Source of the DNA: Pyrinomonadaceae bacterium
GTDB taxonomy: Bacteria > Acidobacteriota > Blastocatellia > Pyrinomonadales > Pyrinomonadaceae
Direction: 5' to 3'
DNA: 64,000 bases
Assembly: GCA_014534425.1 (NCBI GenBank)
Contig: JACVRN010000008.1
Coordinates: 1 to 64,000 of the forward strand
Below are positions 50,779 through 60,099 of the stretch, piece after piece. The notes under the pieces were generated by a model that saw only the letters and a program-made list of their open reading frames with translations, searched no databases and was not told the DNA's origin. Both the position numbers and the translations under genes were made by a program. Within the stretch, counting starts at the first letter, position 1. Each line of letters begins with the position of its first letter.

Positions 50779-53490
50779 TTACTGCGGAGGCGGAAGCTGA
50801 AAGGATGGGCCTGCGGTCGTGCCGTCCAGACCCGAAGGAGTTTGCATAAGCTGTCGCGCGACTACGCTCAGGGAGTACATAGTGCCGATTGCCTGATTCA
50901 GATAACCCGGCTCGCCGTTGAAGGTTCTGTGCAGGCCGTTCAGCAACGCTTGATACGTCTCGGCAAACTGGTCGGAGAGAAGTCGTGCGCGAGAGCCTGG
51001 CTTAAAGAACGCCGTGTCCGGGTCATCCATCATGGGCCAGATTCCGTCGGGGTCGAACGGAATCGGCGCTCCGGTATATGAATAGCCCGCTTTGCTGCGG
51101 ACTATGCGACGGCCCCTCACTATCTCTGCAAACTTATAGTAGTGGGCAAGCTCTCGGTCTGTGTCGTCCGGGTCAAGAGGCGAAGCGCCTTCGCCCTGCT
51201 CCTTAATCTCGTCAATGGCCGCGACTGCGTCCTCAAGGCTAGTGATGACGTAGAGTTTGCCCGTGCCTGTCCAGTCTGAGACCTGCCGCTCCGCGTGGCC
51301 GAAAGATATTTTGCCCGCGTTCGCCAAATCCGCGAGCGAGCGCTTAATCTCGTCATAGAACCAGCCGATGGTAAACAACTGCGGGTCAACGGGGTCTGTG
51401 GGGCGCACGTGCCTGTTGACAGGCTCTATTGTCACGGCAGGCTGCTCTATGGACATGAAGACATCTCGAATCTGTTGAATCGAGCAGCGACGCAGCCGCA
51501 CTTGAAGCCCTGCGCGCAGGCCGCCCGGAAGCGGGCCAGGATAGCGCGGCACAAAGCCCGGATAGCCTATTCGCGGCTCGCCGCCGAGTGAGACTATCAA
51601 GTTTGAAACGAGCGCCATGTGCAGCATCTCTTCTATGACGACGCTGCGAATCAACTCCGCGGCCTCCGTGTTTGTCCCCTGCTTGATGCTGTAGAGCGCG
51701 CACAGGTACGGCGGGATGGTAGAGTGCTCAAGCTCCACCGCCTGCTGTAAAGCAATAAAGAGGTCTTCGACCGAATCTATCTGCATGTAGAGCGGGCGCT
51801 CCAGCCACTTGCGTATCATCTCTCGCTTCGATGTTGAAAGGTCGCGCGTGACGGGCATGTAGTTTGGGTCTGTGACGGGCGTGTCGAAGACATTCTTGAG
51901 GATGGCGCGGCGGCCAATCACGCTCGCGTAGTCTGCTAAATCGACAATCGGACGCATCACTGGATAGAGGTTGGCGTATTGTTGAAATATTGGCTGCACG
52001 TCATGAAGCCACGTTGGCTGTTCCGGCACGTTGTAGCCTGACCAGACAAGCGCGTTCAATATCTGGCTGGGATTCTGAACGCTGCCCACGGGAGGCGGCG
52101 CACTGCCGAGCGCGTAAGTCACGCCGTAAACCTGCCCGTCAATGTACTCGCGCGGGTCGCCGGGGTCTCCGGCAGTGAGTTGAAGCTCGTATGTGCCGTC
52201 GGTGTTCGTCTGAAACTGCGTGTCGAAGAGAAGAGCTTTTTCGGGCACGCCGACTTTCGCTGGCCCCGGAATCGGCCCCTGAGATACTTGCTGCGCCATC
52301 TGCGTAGGGTCATAGCCCAAGCTAACCTGAGCATTGCTCATACGCTTGCCGTAAGCAGTAGCATAGAACGTGGTGCTTTTCTTATCGCCCGGATTGAGCC
52401 GGAAGACGAACTTGTCTGCGCGCAGCCATGTGCCGTTGGAGCTTTCGGCCAAGAGCGGCAGAAACCCCTGCGGGTAATTGTTGCTCCATTGCACTATGCC
52501 GAGCGGAGTCTTTTCGACATCCGCCAATTGTGAATCGGTCAAACGAAAAGAGACTATCCCAGCCGTCTCCTCGTACCAGCCGGAATCCCTGTACTCGACT
52601 TCGCCTATCAGAACCGGCGCGCCGTTTGCGGGCAGCATGGCAAGATAAAGCTGGCCCATATCCGCCAACGCGCCGCCAGCCGATTGCGTAGGCAGGCTAT
52701 TACCCAAATCCAGCGAGAGGATGCTGCCGTCTATCTCGACGTACGCGGTGTTGAGCGGCGGCTGCGGCGGCGGTTGCACGGACGGCAGAGCGCGACCGGC
52801 TATGAAGTGCGCTGGCTCGTCGTCCGTGTGCAGCCCAATCGCGCCGACCACTCGGCCAAAAGTAAATTGCTCCGAAGTGGAGTCGTCGTTATAGCCGTCC
52901 ACGTTAAAACGTATGCTGAGCTTCTCAGGCGGCTGGCCGCCTACGAGTAGCTCTTGAAGAAAGCGCGAGCCGTCGCCGCCTGCTTTGGCCCACACAATGT
53001 CGTGCAGCACGCTCTGATAAAAAGCGCCGAAGAAAGAGTCGGGCTGCCCGCCCGGAAAGCGAACCCAGATGTCCGCGAAGGGCGCGACCTTAAAGCGGCT
53101 GCGAAAAATGTTGTTGCGCCGCGTGCCGCCCAGAAGCACGTTGAAGCCCCAGATTTCCGAGACCATCTGTTGCTCGGAATCAAGGTCTACGAGCTTTCCC
53201 TCTACGCGCGAGTCCGTGTCGTTGACGGGCGCGCCGACCAGAGGGTCAACGTGCGGGTCGTCGCAGGCTGTTCCGTCGCCGTAGACGACCTGTCGCACAG
53301 TGCAGTTGCGAAAGCGCCACGCGCCTGTGCCAGCAGGATTCCACCAGCCGTTCGACGCGCCGCGTCCCGGCAACTGGTAATTGGATTGAAAGTCGCTTGA
53401 GTCGAAATGCTCCGGGTCGTTGTTGACCGTCGAAGGGTCTGCCTGAAACTGTCCTGCGAAGATAAGGCGGGGCGTCTTCAGATAGCTCAC
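50779..53490 (-). CDS. VioB/RebD-like protein with ferritin-like domain
   Basis: This 903-residue protein is close to VioB (about 1000 residues) in size and layout. The first 400 residues start LKTPRLIFAGQFQADPSTVN, as in VioB-type proteins. A ferritin-like domain lies at about 577-780: AVELEHSTIPPYLCALYSIK, then VVIEEMLHMALVSNLIVSLGG, giving an E, ExxH iron-site pattern. VioB and RebD join two indole imine molecules in bisindole biosynthesis. No VioA-type amino acid oxidase is visible here, so the chemistry may differ. It is likely co-transcribed with the lipase. Confidence 0.8.
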   Translation of the reverse strand: MSYLKTPRLIFAGQFQADPSTVNNDPEHFDSSDFQSNYQLPGRGASNGWWNPAGTGAWRFRNCTVRQVVYGDGTACDDPHVDPLVGAPVNDTDSRVEGKLVDLDSEQQMVSEIWGFNVLLGGTRRNNIFRSRFKVAPFADIWVRFPGGQPDSFFGAFYQSVLHDIVWAKAGGDGSRFLQELLVGGQPPEKLSIRFNVDGYNDDSTSEQFTFGRVVGAIGLHTDDEPAHFIAGRALPSVQPPPQPPLNTAYVEIDGSILSLDLGNSLPTQSAGGALADMGQLYLAMLPANGAPVLIGEVEYRDSGWYEETAGIVSFRLTDSQLADVEKTPLGIVQWSNNYPQGFLPLLAESSNGTWLRADKFVFRLNPGDKKSTTFYATAYGKRMSNAQVSLGYDPTQMAQQVSQGPIPGPAKVGVPEKALLFDTQFQTNTDGTYELQLTAGDPGDPREYIDGQVYGVTYALGSAPPPVGSVQNPSQILNALVWSGYNVPEQPTWLHDVQPIFQQYANLYPVMRPIVDLADYASVIGRRAILKNVFDTPVTDPNYMPVTRDLSTSKREMIRKWLERPLYMQIDSVEDLFIALQQAVELEHSTIPPYLCALYSIKQGTNTEAAELIRSVVIEEMLHMALVSNLIVSLGGEPRIGYPGFVPRYPGPLPGGLRAGLQVRLRRCSIQQIRDVFMSIEQPAVTIEPVNRHVRPTDPVDPQLFTIGWFYDEIKRSLADLANAGKISFGHAERQVSDWTGTGKLYVITSLEDAVAAIDEIKEQGEGASPLDPDDTDRELAHYYKFAEIVRGRRIVRSKAGYSYTGAPIPFDPDGIWPMMDDPDTAFFKPGSRARLLSDQFAETYQALLNGLHRTFNGEPGYLNQAIGTMYSLSVVARQLMQTPSGLDGTTAGPSFQLPPPQ

Positions 53491-53855
53491 TTTTTCTCTC
53501 CTTTAAGAGCGTGGCTTTGATGAAAGTTGCGGGTAAGTTGCAGTCTGCACGGGCGATGATAGAGTCGAAGTCAAAGCCGGACAGACGGAAAAGGCGATTG
53601 GCTGTAAAAGCCCGTCTCGGCAAGACGGGCCGGACAAAGATGCTGTTGAACGCGTGGCAGATTATCGCTGCCCGACCTCGTCTGTCAATCAAAATTCTTT
53701 CGCTCGCCGCACGATATTCCTCGACAATCCGGCATACGCTTGCTTACACTCCGTTACAGTTCTTAAGGGTTTTAAGGTTTTGGTCTTGATTCCATTCATT
53801 TGCCAGAGGCTTCTGGCTGGCCTTCAACCGTGTGAGAGTTCAAACAAGGCTTCTG
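53491..53855. other. Divergent intergenic region
   Basis: This separates the VioB-like gene from the TonB receptor gene. A perfect 8-bp hairpin GCCCGTCT/AGACGGGC (53610-53630) lies about 120 bp upstream of the VioB-like gene and is followed on the minus strand by TTTT, so it could be a leader attenuator. The short ORFs drawn here are not convincing. Confidence 0.35.
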
Positions 53856-56663
53856 ATGATGAATCGCCGTCGCTTCTTTCACATAGCAAGCTGCGTTCTG
53901 CTGCTATTACTGCTTCTGCTCAACCCCGTGCGAGGCGCGGCGCAATCAAGGGCTGTCATTAACGGCACCGTCACAGACCAGAACGGCGCGTTCATCCCAA
54001 ATGCGGAAGTCCGACTGCTGAGCCTGGACGGTGTACGGCTCTACGAGACGCGCACGGACTCCGGCGGCAAATATCAATTGAAGGAGTTGCCCACAGGCTC
54101 ATTTCAACTTACGGTGACGAGCGCAGGCTTTGCTGTCATCCCGCGCAGCATCACGCTTCGCGCATCTTCAATCGTCACGGAAGACTTCACGCTCGCGCCC
54201 GCCGTAGTCACAGGCACCATCACCGTCACAGCCGGGAAGGGAAGCGAGCGTGCGGCGGTCTACACGCCGGAGTCCATCACCGTCACAGACTCGCTGCAAA
54301 TAGAGGAGCGCAGACCGCGCTCTACGCTGCAAGCGATTGAAAGAGCGCCGAACCTGACAGGGATAAATTCCAACCCCGCGCTTGAAAGACCACGCTTGCG
54401 CGGGCTGGCTTCAAATCGTCTCTTAATCATCGTGGACGGCGAGCGGCTCAACAACGTGCGTAGCGACCCATTGTCCGGCGTAGCAGTAGGCGTGATTGAT
54501 GTCACACAGCTTGAATCGGCTGAGGTCACAAGCGGCGGCTCAAGCCTCTACGGCTCGGATGCCATAGGCGGCATCATCAATCTCATCACCAGAGCGCCCG
54601 TGCGCGCAGACGGCGCTTCATCTTTAAGCCTGCGCTTCGACGGCAATCTGTACGGCAACGGCCCTTTCCGCAGAGGCGCAGTCGGCTTGAGCTTTTCCGC
54701 GCGAAAGGTTGCGGCGCGCGTGAGCGGTGCGCTCTTTCGCGGAAGCAACTACAGCGCTGGCAATCGCAGTATCTCTCTGGAAGACGTGGTGAGCGCAGGG
54801 AGATTTTTGAACGAGATGGGCAACGCCACGGGTAACAACGTAGCGCGCACCTACGCCGTGTGGAGTTTGCCAGCCGGAGCGGAAATTCTTAACGGCCAGT
54901 CGCAGGGCTTCAATCATCAATTAGACCTCTGGCTCTTTCCAACGGTTAACGAGAGCGTTCGCTATAGACAGTTGAACAGCCAGCATAAAAAACTCGGCTT
55001 CCCGTTCATCGCGCCGCCCTTTGACCAACGCAATCAGTTCAACGGCTTTCGCCGCCTGGACAAGTACAGCGTCAGGTACGAGGGGCGCAAACCCGATTCG
55101 CGCCTGTCCAGGCTGGCGGGCGGCTTCTACTGGCAGAAGTATTCTTTCGACGACGGGACTATAACTTCTCCTATTCAGATTGGGAGCAGTTGGGATTTTG
55201 TAGCCTCGCCGCTACAGCCACAGCTTCTCGTTCCGTTTCTCACAGGACGGCCTTCTGTTTTCACTGCGGGGAATTTCACGGACGGCAAGAACTCCGTCAC
55301 CTCATATTCTTTCGACGCGCAGGCGAGCTTCACTCCGGCGCGCGGGCTGTTGATTACAACCGGCGCTGCTTACCTGAAGGACTCTTCAAAAGACGAGTTC
55401 ACGCGCACCGATTTTGTGCAGAACCGGACGACCGGCGGCAGAGCCAGCAACCCGGATTCCGACTACAGAAACCTCGGCTGGTTCAACCTCGTAGAGTATG
55501 AGCCTCGCGCCTGGCTGCGACTGGTAGGCGGACTGAGAGTTGATAACTGGAGAACCGAGGCGAAGGTGACGAGCGGTTTTCCCATAGGAGCCGAGTCCGC
55601 GATTCTTCAATCCTCGCTCACGAATCTGGCGGCCAATCCAGGCCCCATCAACCTTGAAGGAACCAATGGTCTGCTGGATTTAATAGCAGGCACGCGCGGC
55701 ATCAGCACTAGCAGAACCATCGTCACAGGCAACATCGGCGCGGTCTTGAGGCTTCCAGGCGGCTTCAATCCTTATCTCAGGTGGAGCAACAGCTATCGTG
55801 AGCCGGGAATTACGGAGCGATATATCCTGCGGGATTTCGGAGACCCGACTTTCAGCGTGCTGGTGATTCCGAACACGGCTTTGAAGCCTGAGCGCGGGCG
55901 GCTGTTTGAAGCGGGTCTCAAAGCTCAGCGCACGCGCTGGAGTGCGAGCCTTGGTTACTTCGACAACAGGCTGGAAGATTTCATACGCTCTGTCTTCGCA
56001 GACCCCATCTTCGTGGCCGCCAACCCTGGCGCGGGCCTTAATCCCATCTCGCCCTTCTTCCCCTTTCATGGCGTGCTTTACGTGCAGCGCACCAACACCG
56101 CGCGGGCGCGAATTCGCGGCTTCGAGATGGAATATGAAGTGAGGCTGCCGCTCTCCCGCCTCGGTCTCATCACACCCTTCGGGACGCTCGGAGCATTGAA
56201 GGGTTCTAACCTCACGCCCGACGAAGATACTCTGACCTTAATCAGACAGTTCTATAATAGAGATGACACGCCCGTCAGGCTCACGGGCACGGAGCAGGAC
56301 GCGCCGCTTTCAAACATCACGCCGCTTAGAGCGATTTTCGGTGCGCGCTTCGACAGCCGCAGCCGCAGATGGTTCGGAGAATACGAGGCGCGCTATCAGG
56401 CCAGAGTCACGCGCGCAGACCCGCTTGATTTGACTTCAACCATCTCAACGCAGTACGGCACGCTCGCCAGTCTCAGCCCCTTCACCCGTCAGAGCGTGCG
56501 ACTCGGTTACAACTACAACCGCGAAAGCTATCGCGCCACCTTCACCATCGGCCTCGAAAACCTGACCGACCGCTTCTACTTCGAGCATTTCCAGACAGCA
56601 CCCGCGCCCGGACGCTCCCTGCTCTTCGGCACGACAATAGAGCTATTCAACCTTCTACGCTGA
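53856..56663 (+). CDS. TonB-dependent receptor
   Basis: The protein has about 935 residues from ATG 53856 (the track starts at GTG 53832). A signal peptide (CVLLLLLLLNPVRGAAQ) precedes a carboxypeptidase-regulatory-like domain (VINGTVTDQNGAFIPNAEVR). A classical plug domain follows (PRLRGLASNRLLIIVDGERL, then YGSDAIGGIINLIT), then a barrel with FENLTDRF-like ends (IGLENLTDRFYFEHFQTAPA). The intact plug resembles siderophore/heme or vitamin receptors more than the Oar type at 30039. It lies between two ferritin-like genes, which points to iron or an iron-binding product; this is inferred. Confidence 0.92.
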   Translation: MMNRRRFFHIASCVLLLLLLLLNPVRGAAQSRAVINGTVTDQNGAFIPNAEVRLLSLDGVRLYETRTDSGGKYQLKELPTGSFQLTVTSAGFAVIPRSITLRASSIVTEDFTLAPAVVTGTITVTAGKGSERAAVYTPESITVTDSLQIEERRPRSTLQAIERAPNLTGINSNPALERPRLRGLASNRLLIIVDGERLNNVRSDPLSGVAVGVIDVTQLESAEVTSGGSSLYGSDAIGGIINLITRAPVRADGASSLSLRFDGNLYGNGPFRRGAVGLSFSARKVAARVSGALFRGSNYSAGNRSISLEDVVSAGRFLNEMGNATGNNVARTYAVWSLPAGAEILNGQSQGFNHQLDLWLFPTVNESVRYRQLNSQHKKLGFPFIAPPFDQRNQFNGFRRLDKYSVRYEGRKPDSRLSRLAGGFYWQKYSFDDGTITSPIQIGSSWDFVASPLQPQLLVPFLTGRPSVFTAGNFTDGKNSVTSYSFDAQASFTPARGLLITTGAAYLKDSSKDEFTRTDFVQNRTTGGRASNPDSDYRNLGWFNLVEYEPRAWLRLVGGLRVDNWRTEAKVTSGFPIGAESAILQSSLTNLAANPGPINLEGTNGLLDLIAGTRGISTSRTIVTGNIGAVLRLPGGFNPYLRWSNSYREPGITERYILRDFGDPTFSVLVIPNTALKPERGRLFEAGLKAQRTRWSASLGYFDNRLEDFIRSVFADPIFVAANPGAGLNPISPFFPFHGVLYVQRTNTARARIRGFEMEYEVRLPLSRLGLITPFGTLGALKGSNLTPDEDTLTLIRQFYNRDDTPVRLTGTEQDAPLSNITPLRAIFGARFDSRSRRWFGEYEARYQARVTRADPLDLTSTISTQYGTLASLSPFTRQSVRLGYNYNRESYRATFTIGLENLTDRFYFEHFQTAPAPGRSLLFGTTIELFNLLR

Positions 56664-56684
56664 TAAGAGCGGGTGACGGGTGCT

Positions 56685-57575
56685 TTATAAAAGCGGTATT
56701 TCCCATGAGCCGCGTAGGTAGGCGCAGAGGGCGTCGCCGTCCCAGCCTCCCATCCAGAAGCGCAGGGGCCAGGGTCGCGTCTCGTCGCCGCCCAGAGCGT
56801 TGCGGTAAACGTGCCCGTTGACATCTATGTCCCATCCTTCCAGTTGCAGCGCGAGCGTGTAGGCGCGACGGTCAATCGGGCGCTCGTTCCAACTTCCCTG
56901 AGACAGGTTCCACCACTGCTCGACTATCTTGAGTTGCTCAATGCGCGTTTCGAGCGCCGCCTGCTCCGTCTTGTCTTTCGTCTCCTTCAGCAGAGCCTCA
57001 AGACTCTTGCGCCGCTCTTTGCGATTCTCTATGAGCGACTTGTTCGACGCGTCGGGCAGTCCCGTGGCGGCTGCTACCTCCGGCGAGTTTGTGACGAAGC
57101 GTTTGGGCTGTCGCCGCAGGAGCATCTGCGAGTCTGCTTCCCACTGTGGCATCTGGGGGTTGGCAGGATTGAGCCAGTCCTCGCGCTCAAGCAGAACGTC
57201 GCCGTTGTCTTCGGCGGACACGCGCACGCGCAAAGGGTCTATGATGAACATGTCGTTGCGAACCAGCATGCCGTTGTGCTCAAGAATCTGAGCGTCAACG
57301 AAAGCTACACGCGCGCCCACAAGGTCAGGTCGTGAGTTGCCGTCCTGCGTTGCGCGCCGCACGGTCACGCCGACCCTCGGCACCTTCTGGTTAGAAGGGC
57401 CGAAGTTGCGCTGCCATACTCCAGGCTCGTCCGGCTGTAAATGAATCTTCGCATCAAAGTCAGGCTCGCCCGCGAGCGCGAAAGTGTAGCCGCTCACACC
57501 TCGCAACTCGTCCGTGGGGTCGGGGTCTGTCGCCATACGCATTTGAAAGTAACCTTCAAACTCCAGCCTTAGCAT
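56685..57575 (-). CDS. Hypothetical protein coupled to the ferritin-like gene
   Basis: The 296-residue soluble protein is not recognised. It begins MLRLEFEGYFQMRMATDPDP, has a beta-rich first half (DFDAKIHLQPDEPGVWQRNF), a charged helical segment (NRKERRKSLEALLKETKDKT) and a Trp-rich C-terminal part (RPWPLRFWMGGWDGDALCAY). It begins 7 nt after the ferritin-like gene's stop and is surely co-transcribed with it. It may be a partner or maturation factor. Confidence 0.75.
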   Translation of the reverse strand: MLRLEFEGYFQMRMATDPDPTDELRGVSGYTFALAGEPDFDAKIHLQPDEPGVWQRNFGPSNQKVPRVGVTVRRATQDGNSRPDLVGARVAFVDAQILEHNGMLVRNDMFIIDPLRVRVSAEDNGDVLLEREDWLNPANPQMPQWEADSQMLLRRQPKRFVTNSPEVAAATGLPDASNKSLIENRKERRKSLEALLKETKDKTEQAALETRIEQLKIVEQWWNLSQGSWNERPIDRRAYTLALQLEGWDIDVNGHVYRNALGGDETRPWPLRFWMGGWDGDALCAYLRGSWEIPLL

Positions 57576-57582
57576 CTCTCCC

Positions 57583-59067
57583 TTACACCTCCGTCGTGCG
57601 GCCTATGTTGAGCCAGTTTTCCTGCCAGTCCAAAGCCAACCGCTCCATGTTCTGCCGCAGGTAATCCAGGCGCTGCCAGATAAGCGAATGCTTTCCTTCT
57701 CCCGTGCGCTGGCCCGGCAGGTCAAGCCAGGGGTCGCCCATCTTCGTGACGCGATTGAAGCCTTTTACCAACTCGTCCAGCCGCTCCTGAAAGAGCGTCC
57801 ACGTCGCGTCCAAATCAGGAAAGAGAATCACGTCACCCGATAGCTCAAAGCCCGGCCCCGCATTGCCTGCCTTGTCATCGAAGGCTGGTATCTCCGTCAG
57901 AATCTCCGCCAACGGGCGCACGAACATAGTCATAAACGGGAAGAAGGCCGCGTCCATCAAGGCATCGGTCTGCTCCCTGGTTTTCACCTGATCGCTGTAG
58001 AGATAGAGCAGCAGCAGTAGCATCACCTCGTAACAACGGTTGAAGAGCTTTGCCACCTCAAGCGTGTGCTCGTTCTTGATGAGCGAGACTTCGTTCCTGG
58101 GGCACACGTCCGGCTGCCAAACCGTCATGGGATTACGCACCACGGGACGCGCAGCCTTGCTGCCCAGATGATGCTCCTGCATCTCTTCGCGTATGCGCGT
58201 GAAGATGCAGAAGTGCGTGTTCGGCAGGTAAGAAGGCGGCACGCGTATGCCTTCGCCCTGCTCTACTATCATACGAATCGCCTGGCGTGCGCTCGCCAAA
58301 TCCGTCACGCCTATGATGTCCAGCCCGTATTGGTTGAGGTCGTTCATGGTGCCGTGCTGCGGGCTGCTGGGGCCGCCGTAGATTTGATTCACCAGATTGC
58401 CTACGAAGAGATTGCGCTCGCCCATAGTCTGACTGAGACGCTCGAAGCCGAGCGTAATCTTCTGGTAGAGTTCCTGAACCGACTCGTAGCCTATGCCGTA
58501 CAACTGGTCTATGTGCGGCGCGCCCTTCATCAACTCGCTTCCAACGGGCGCTGTGATTTTAGCTGCGACCTCCGCGCGGCCTGCGGCCTTCTCCTGCTCC
58601 CGCTTGCACCACTGTATGGCCTTCTTCTGGTCTACAGGCTCGACCACCTCTTTGTTCGTCGGCTTTGAAAGCTTCGGCGGATGCGTTATCTCGTCGGGCG
58701 CTTCAAAGCGCTGGAAGCGCTCAATGGTATCAAGGTCACAGCGCGTCAGTGCCAGCTTGATGTCCGCCCTGCCGTAGTAATCAAGACGCTGCGGCATGTT
58801 AGGGCGCGAGAAGGAAGGCGTGCCGCCTATGGCCGAGAGCAGGTTCAGGGCCAGCCCCAGATGCTCCATCTCCTGCCGCGCCACCAGCGTAATCAAAGAG
58901 GCCCAACGCCGCACGCGCTCTAATTGGTCGGGCGCGAGGCCCTCGTAAGGATAGCGTTTAAGCGAATAGGCTGCGAAGAGATACTGCGCCATCAGCCCGT
59001 GCTCAAGCTCCGACGCCAGCCGCAGAGCATCTATCAACTCAGCACGACTCGAAATCTCTCGTTCCAT
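57583..59067 (-). CDS. Ferritin-like domain protein (VioB-related)
   Basis: The protein has 494 residues from ATG 59067, which has GAAGGAG upstream; the track's start at 59154 adds a non-conserved leader. The ferritin-like domain starts at once: ELIDALRLASELEHGLMAQY, then VARQEMEHLGLALNLLSAIGG, the same E, ExxH pattern as in the VioB-like protein at 50779. The N-terminal VioB-type half is absent. The C-terminal 250 residues are helical and unassigned. It is the first gene of an operon with the 296-residue protein. Confidence 0.82.
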   Translation of the reverse strand: MEREISSRAELIDALRLASELEHGLMAQYLFAAYSLKRYPYEGLAPDQLERVRRWASLITLVARQEMEHLGLALNLLSAIGGTPSFSRPNMPQRLDYYGRADIKLALTRCDLDTIERFQRFEAPDEITHPPKLSKPTNKEVVEPVDQKKAIQWCKREQEKAAGRAEVAAKITAPVGSELMKGAPHIDQLYGIGYESVQELYQKITLGFERLSQTMGERNLFVGNLVNQIYGGPSSPQHGTMNDLNQYGLDIIGVTDLASARQAIRMIVEQGEGIRVPPSYLPNTHFCIFTRIREEMQEHHLGSKAARPVVRNPMTVWQPDVCPRNEVSLIKNEHTLEVAKLFNRCYEVMLLLLLYLYSDQVKTREQTDALMDAAFFPFMTMFVRPLAEILTEIPAFDDKAGNAGPGFELSGDVILFPDLDATWTLFQERLDELVKGFNRVTKMGDPWLDLPGQRTGEGKHSLIWQRLDYLRQNMERLALDWQENWLNIGRTTEV

Positions 59068-59475
59068 GCGCGGACTCCTTCCGAACAGGATTCGACCGAG
59101 GAGGACTGGATTATATGCTCTCTGATTAACTGTTCGGAAGGAAAATTTCTGCAAAGTCTCTTAAAGACGCAAAAAGGACGAAACGCCCGCACTGGCGAGC
59201 GATTCGTCCTCTAATTGAAAAGCTCCAATGAGCACCTCACAGTACCATGTGTGAAGTATCAAAGCTTATAACACGGCGCTTGAGGGTTGCGTTGTCATCC
59301 GGCTGACATCAAAGTGCCCGTTCCGTTGTTGGCTGCCATGAGCCGACAGCAGGTGACGATTACGATGGAATTTTCGTCGCCAAGGCGTCTTGCGCTACAA
59401 GCGGGGAAGGCCCCCGGCTGTCAACATTGACGCCCTGCGTTCGTACCTTGAAGAAATCTCTTGAACGCCGAACCT
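59068..59475. other. Intergenic region
   Basis: No gene is supported; the minus-strand ORF at 59360-59623 mostly shadows the thioredoxin gene. A hairpin at 59175-59210 pairs AGGACGAA with TTCGTCCT around a 20-nt loop. The segment should hold the promoter of the ferritin-like operon and the 3' end of the thioredoxin operon transcript. Confidence 0.35.
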
Positions 59476-60099
59476 TTAATCGCCGGACGGCTCGGCCAGC
59501 AGCTTTTCTATAGCGTTCTCCATCTCGCCGTACATGCCTTCGCCTATGTGTATGAAGCGCACGCGCCCCTTCTTGTCCAGAATCACAGTGGTCGGCCAGG
59601 CCTTGATGCCGAAGGCACGCCACGTTTCGTATTCGTTATCCGTCACCACGGGATAACGAATCCCAAGGGAACGGACTTCGCGGCGAACGTTCTGCTCCTC
59701 CTTTTCATGGTCGAACTCAGGCGAGTGTACGCCTACGATGGTTAACCCCTTCTCTCTATAACTCGCGTCCCAACGCTTCAGCGTGGGCAGCGTGTTGCGG
59801 CAGTTGTAACAGCCGAACGTCCAGAAATCCAGAACCACCACGCGCCCGCGCAAATCTTCAAGCTTCATAGGCTCGGAATTTATCCAGATGCCTTCGGAGA
59901 GCGCGGGCGCTTTGACGGCCCTTTGCGCGGGGATTAAGACATCACGTTTGGCTTCCGCCTGCGCCTGCTCGCCCGCGTCGGGCGTTTGAGCAAGTAACAG
60001 GTCGCCCGTCCCCTTATGAATAGAGCGGCCTGTGATGACCAGAAGAAGTATTACGGCCACTGCCCCCAGGATTGTTAACAAGAGAGTTTTCTGCTTCAT
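59476..60099 (-). CDS. Membrane-anchored thioredoxin-like protein
   Basis: The 207-residue protein has one N-terminal membrane anchor (about 7-23). A TlpA/DipZ-type thioredoxin domain follows: LRGRVVVLDFWTFGCYNCRN, with the active-site CxxC as CYNC, then GVHSPEFDHEKEE, and the cis-Pro in AWPTTVIL. It would reduce or exchange disulfides in the periplasm. It overlaps the end of the HAF-repeat gene by 4 bp (ATGA) and is translated after it. The cysteine-rich exported proteins of this genome are possible clients. Confidence 0.9.
   Translation of the reverse strand: MKQKTLLLTILGAVAVILLLVITGRSIHKGTGDLLLAQTPDAGEQAQAEAKRDVLIPAQRAVKAPALSEGIWINSEPMKLEDLRGRVVVLDFWTFGCYNCRNTLPTLKRWDASYREKGLTIVGVHSPEFDHEKEEQNVRREVRSLGIRYPVVTDNEYETWRAFGIKAWPTTVILDKKGRVRFIHIGEGMYGEMENAIEKLLAEPSGD

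Noticed and set aside
53511-53789. 92-residue plus-strand ORF before the TonB receptor
   Set aside because: It covers a divergent promoter region with a hairpin and has no start signal or domain sense.
57008-58668. Long plus-strand ORFs opposite the ferritin-like operon
   Set aside because: These are shadows favoured by G+C-rich codon use; the minus-strand proteins have clear motifs or tight coupling.
50779-59067. A violacein or rebeccamycin gene cluster
   Set aside because: Only VioB-type ferritin-like proteins are seen; no VioA/RebO oxidase, VioE, VioC/D or similar enzymes are in the window.
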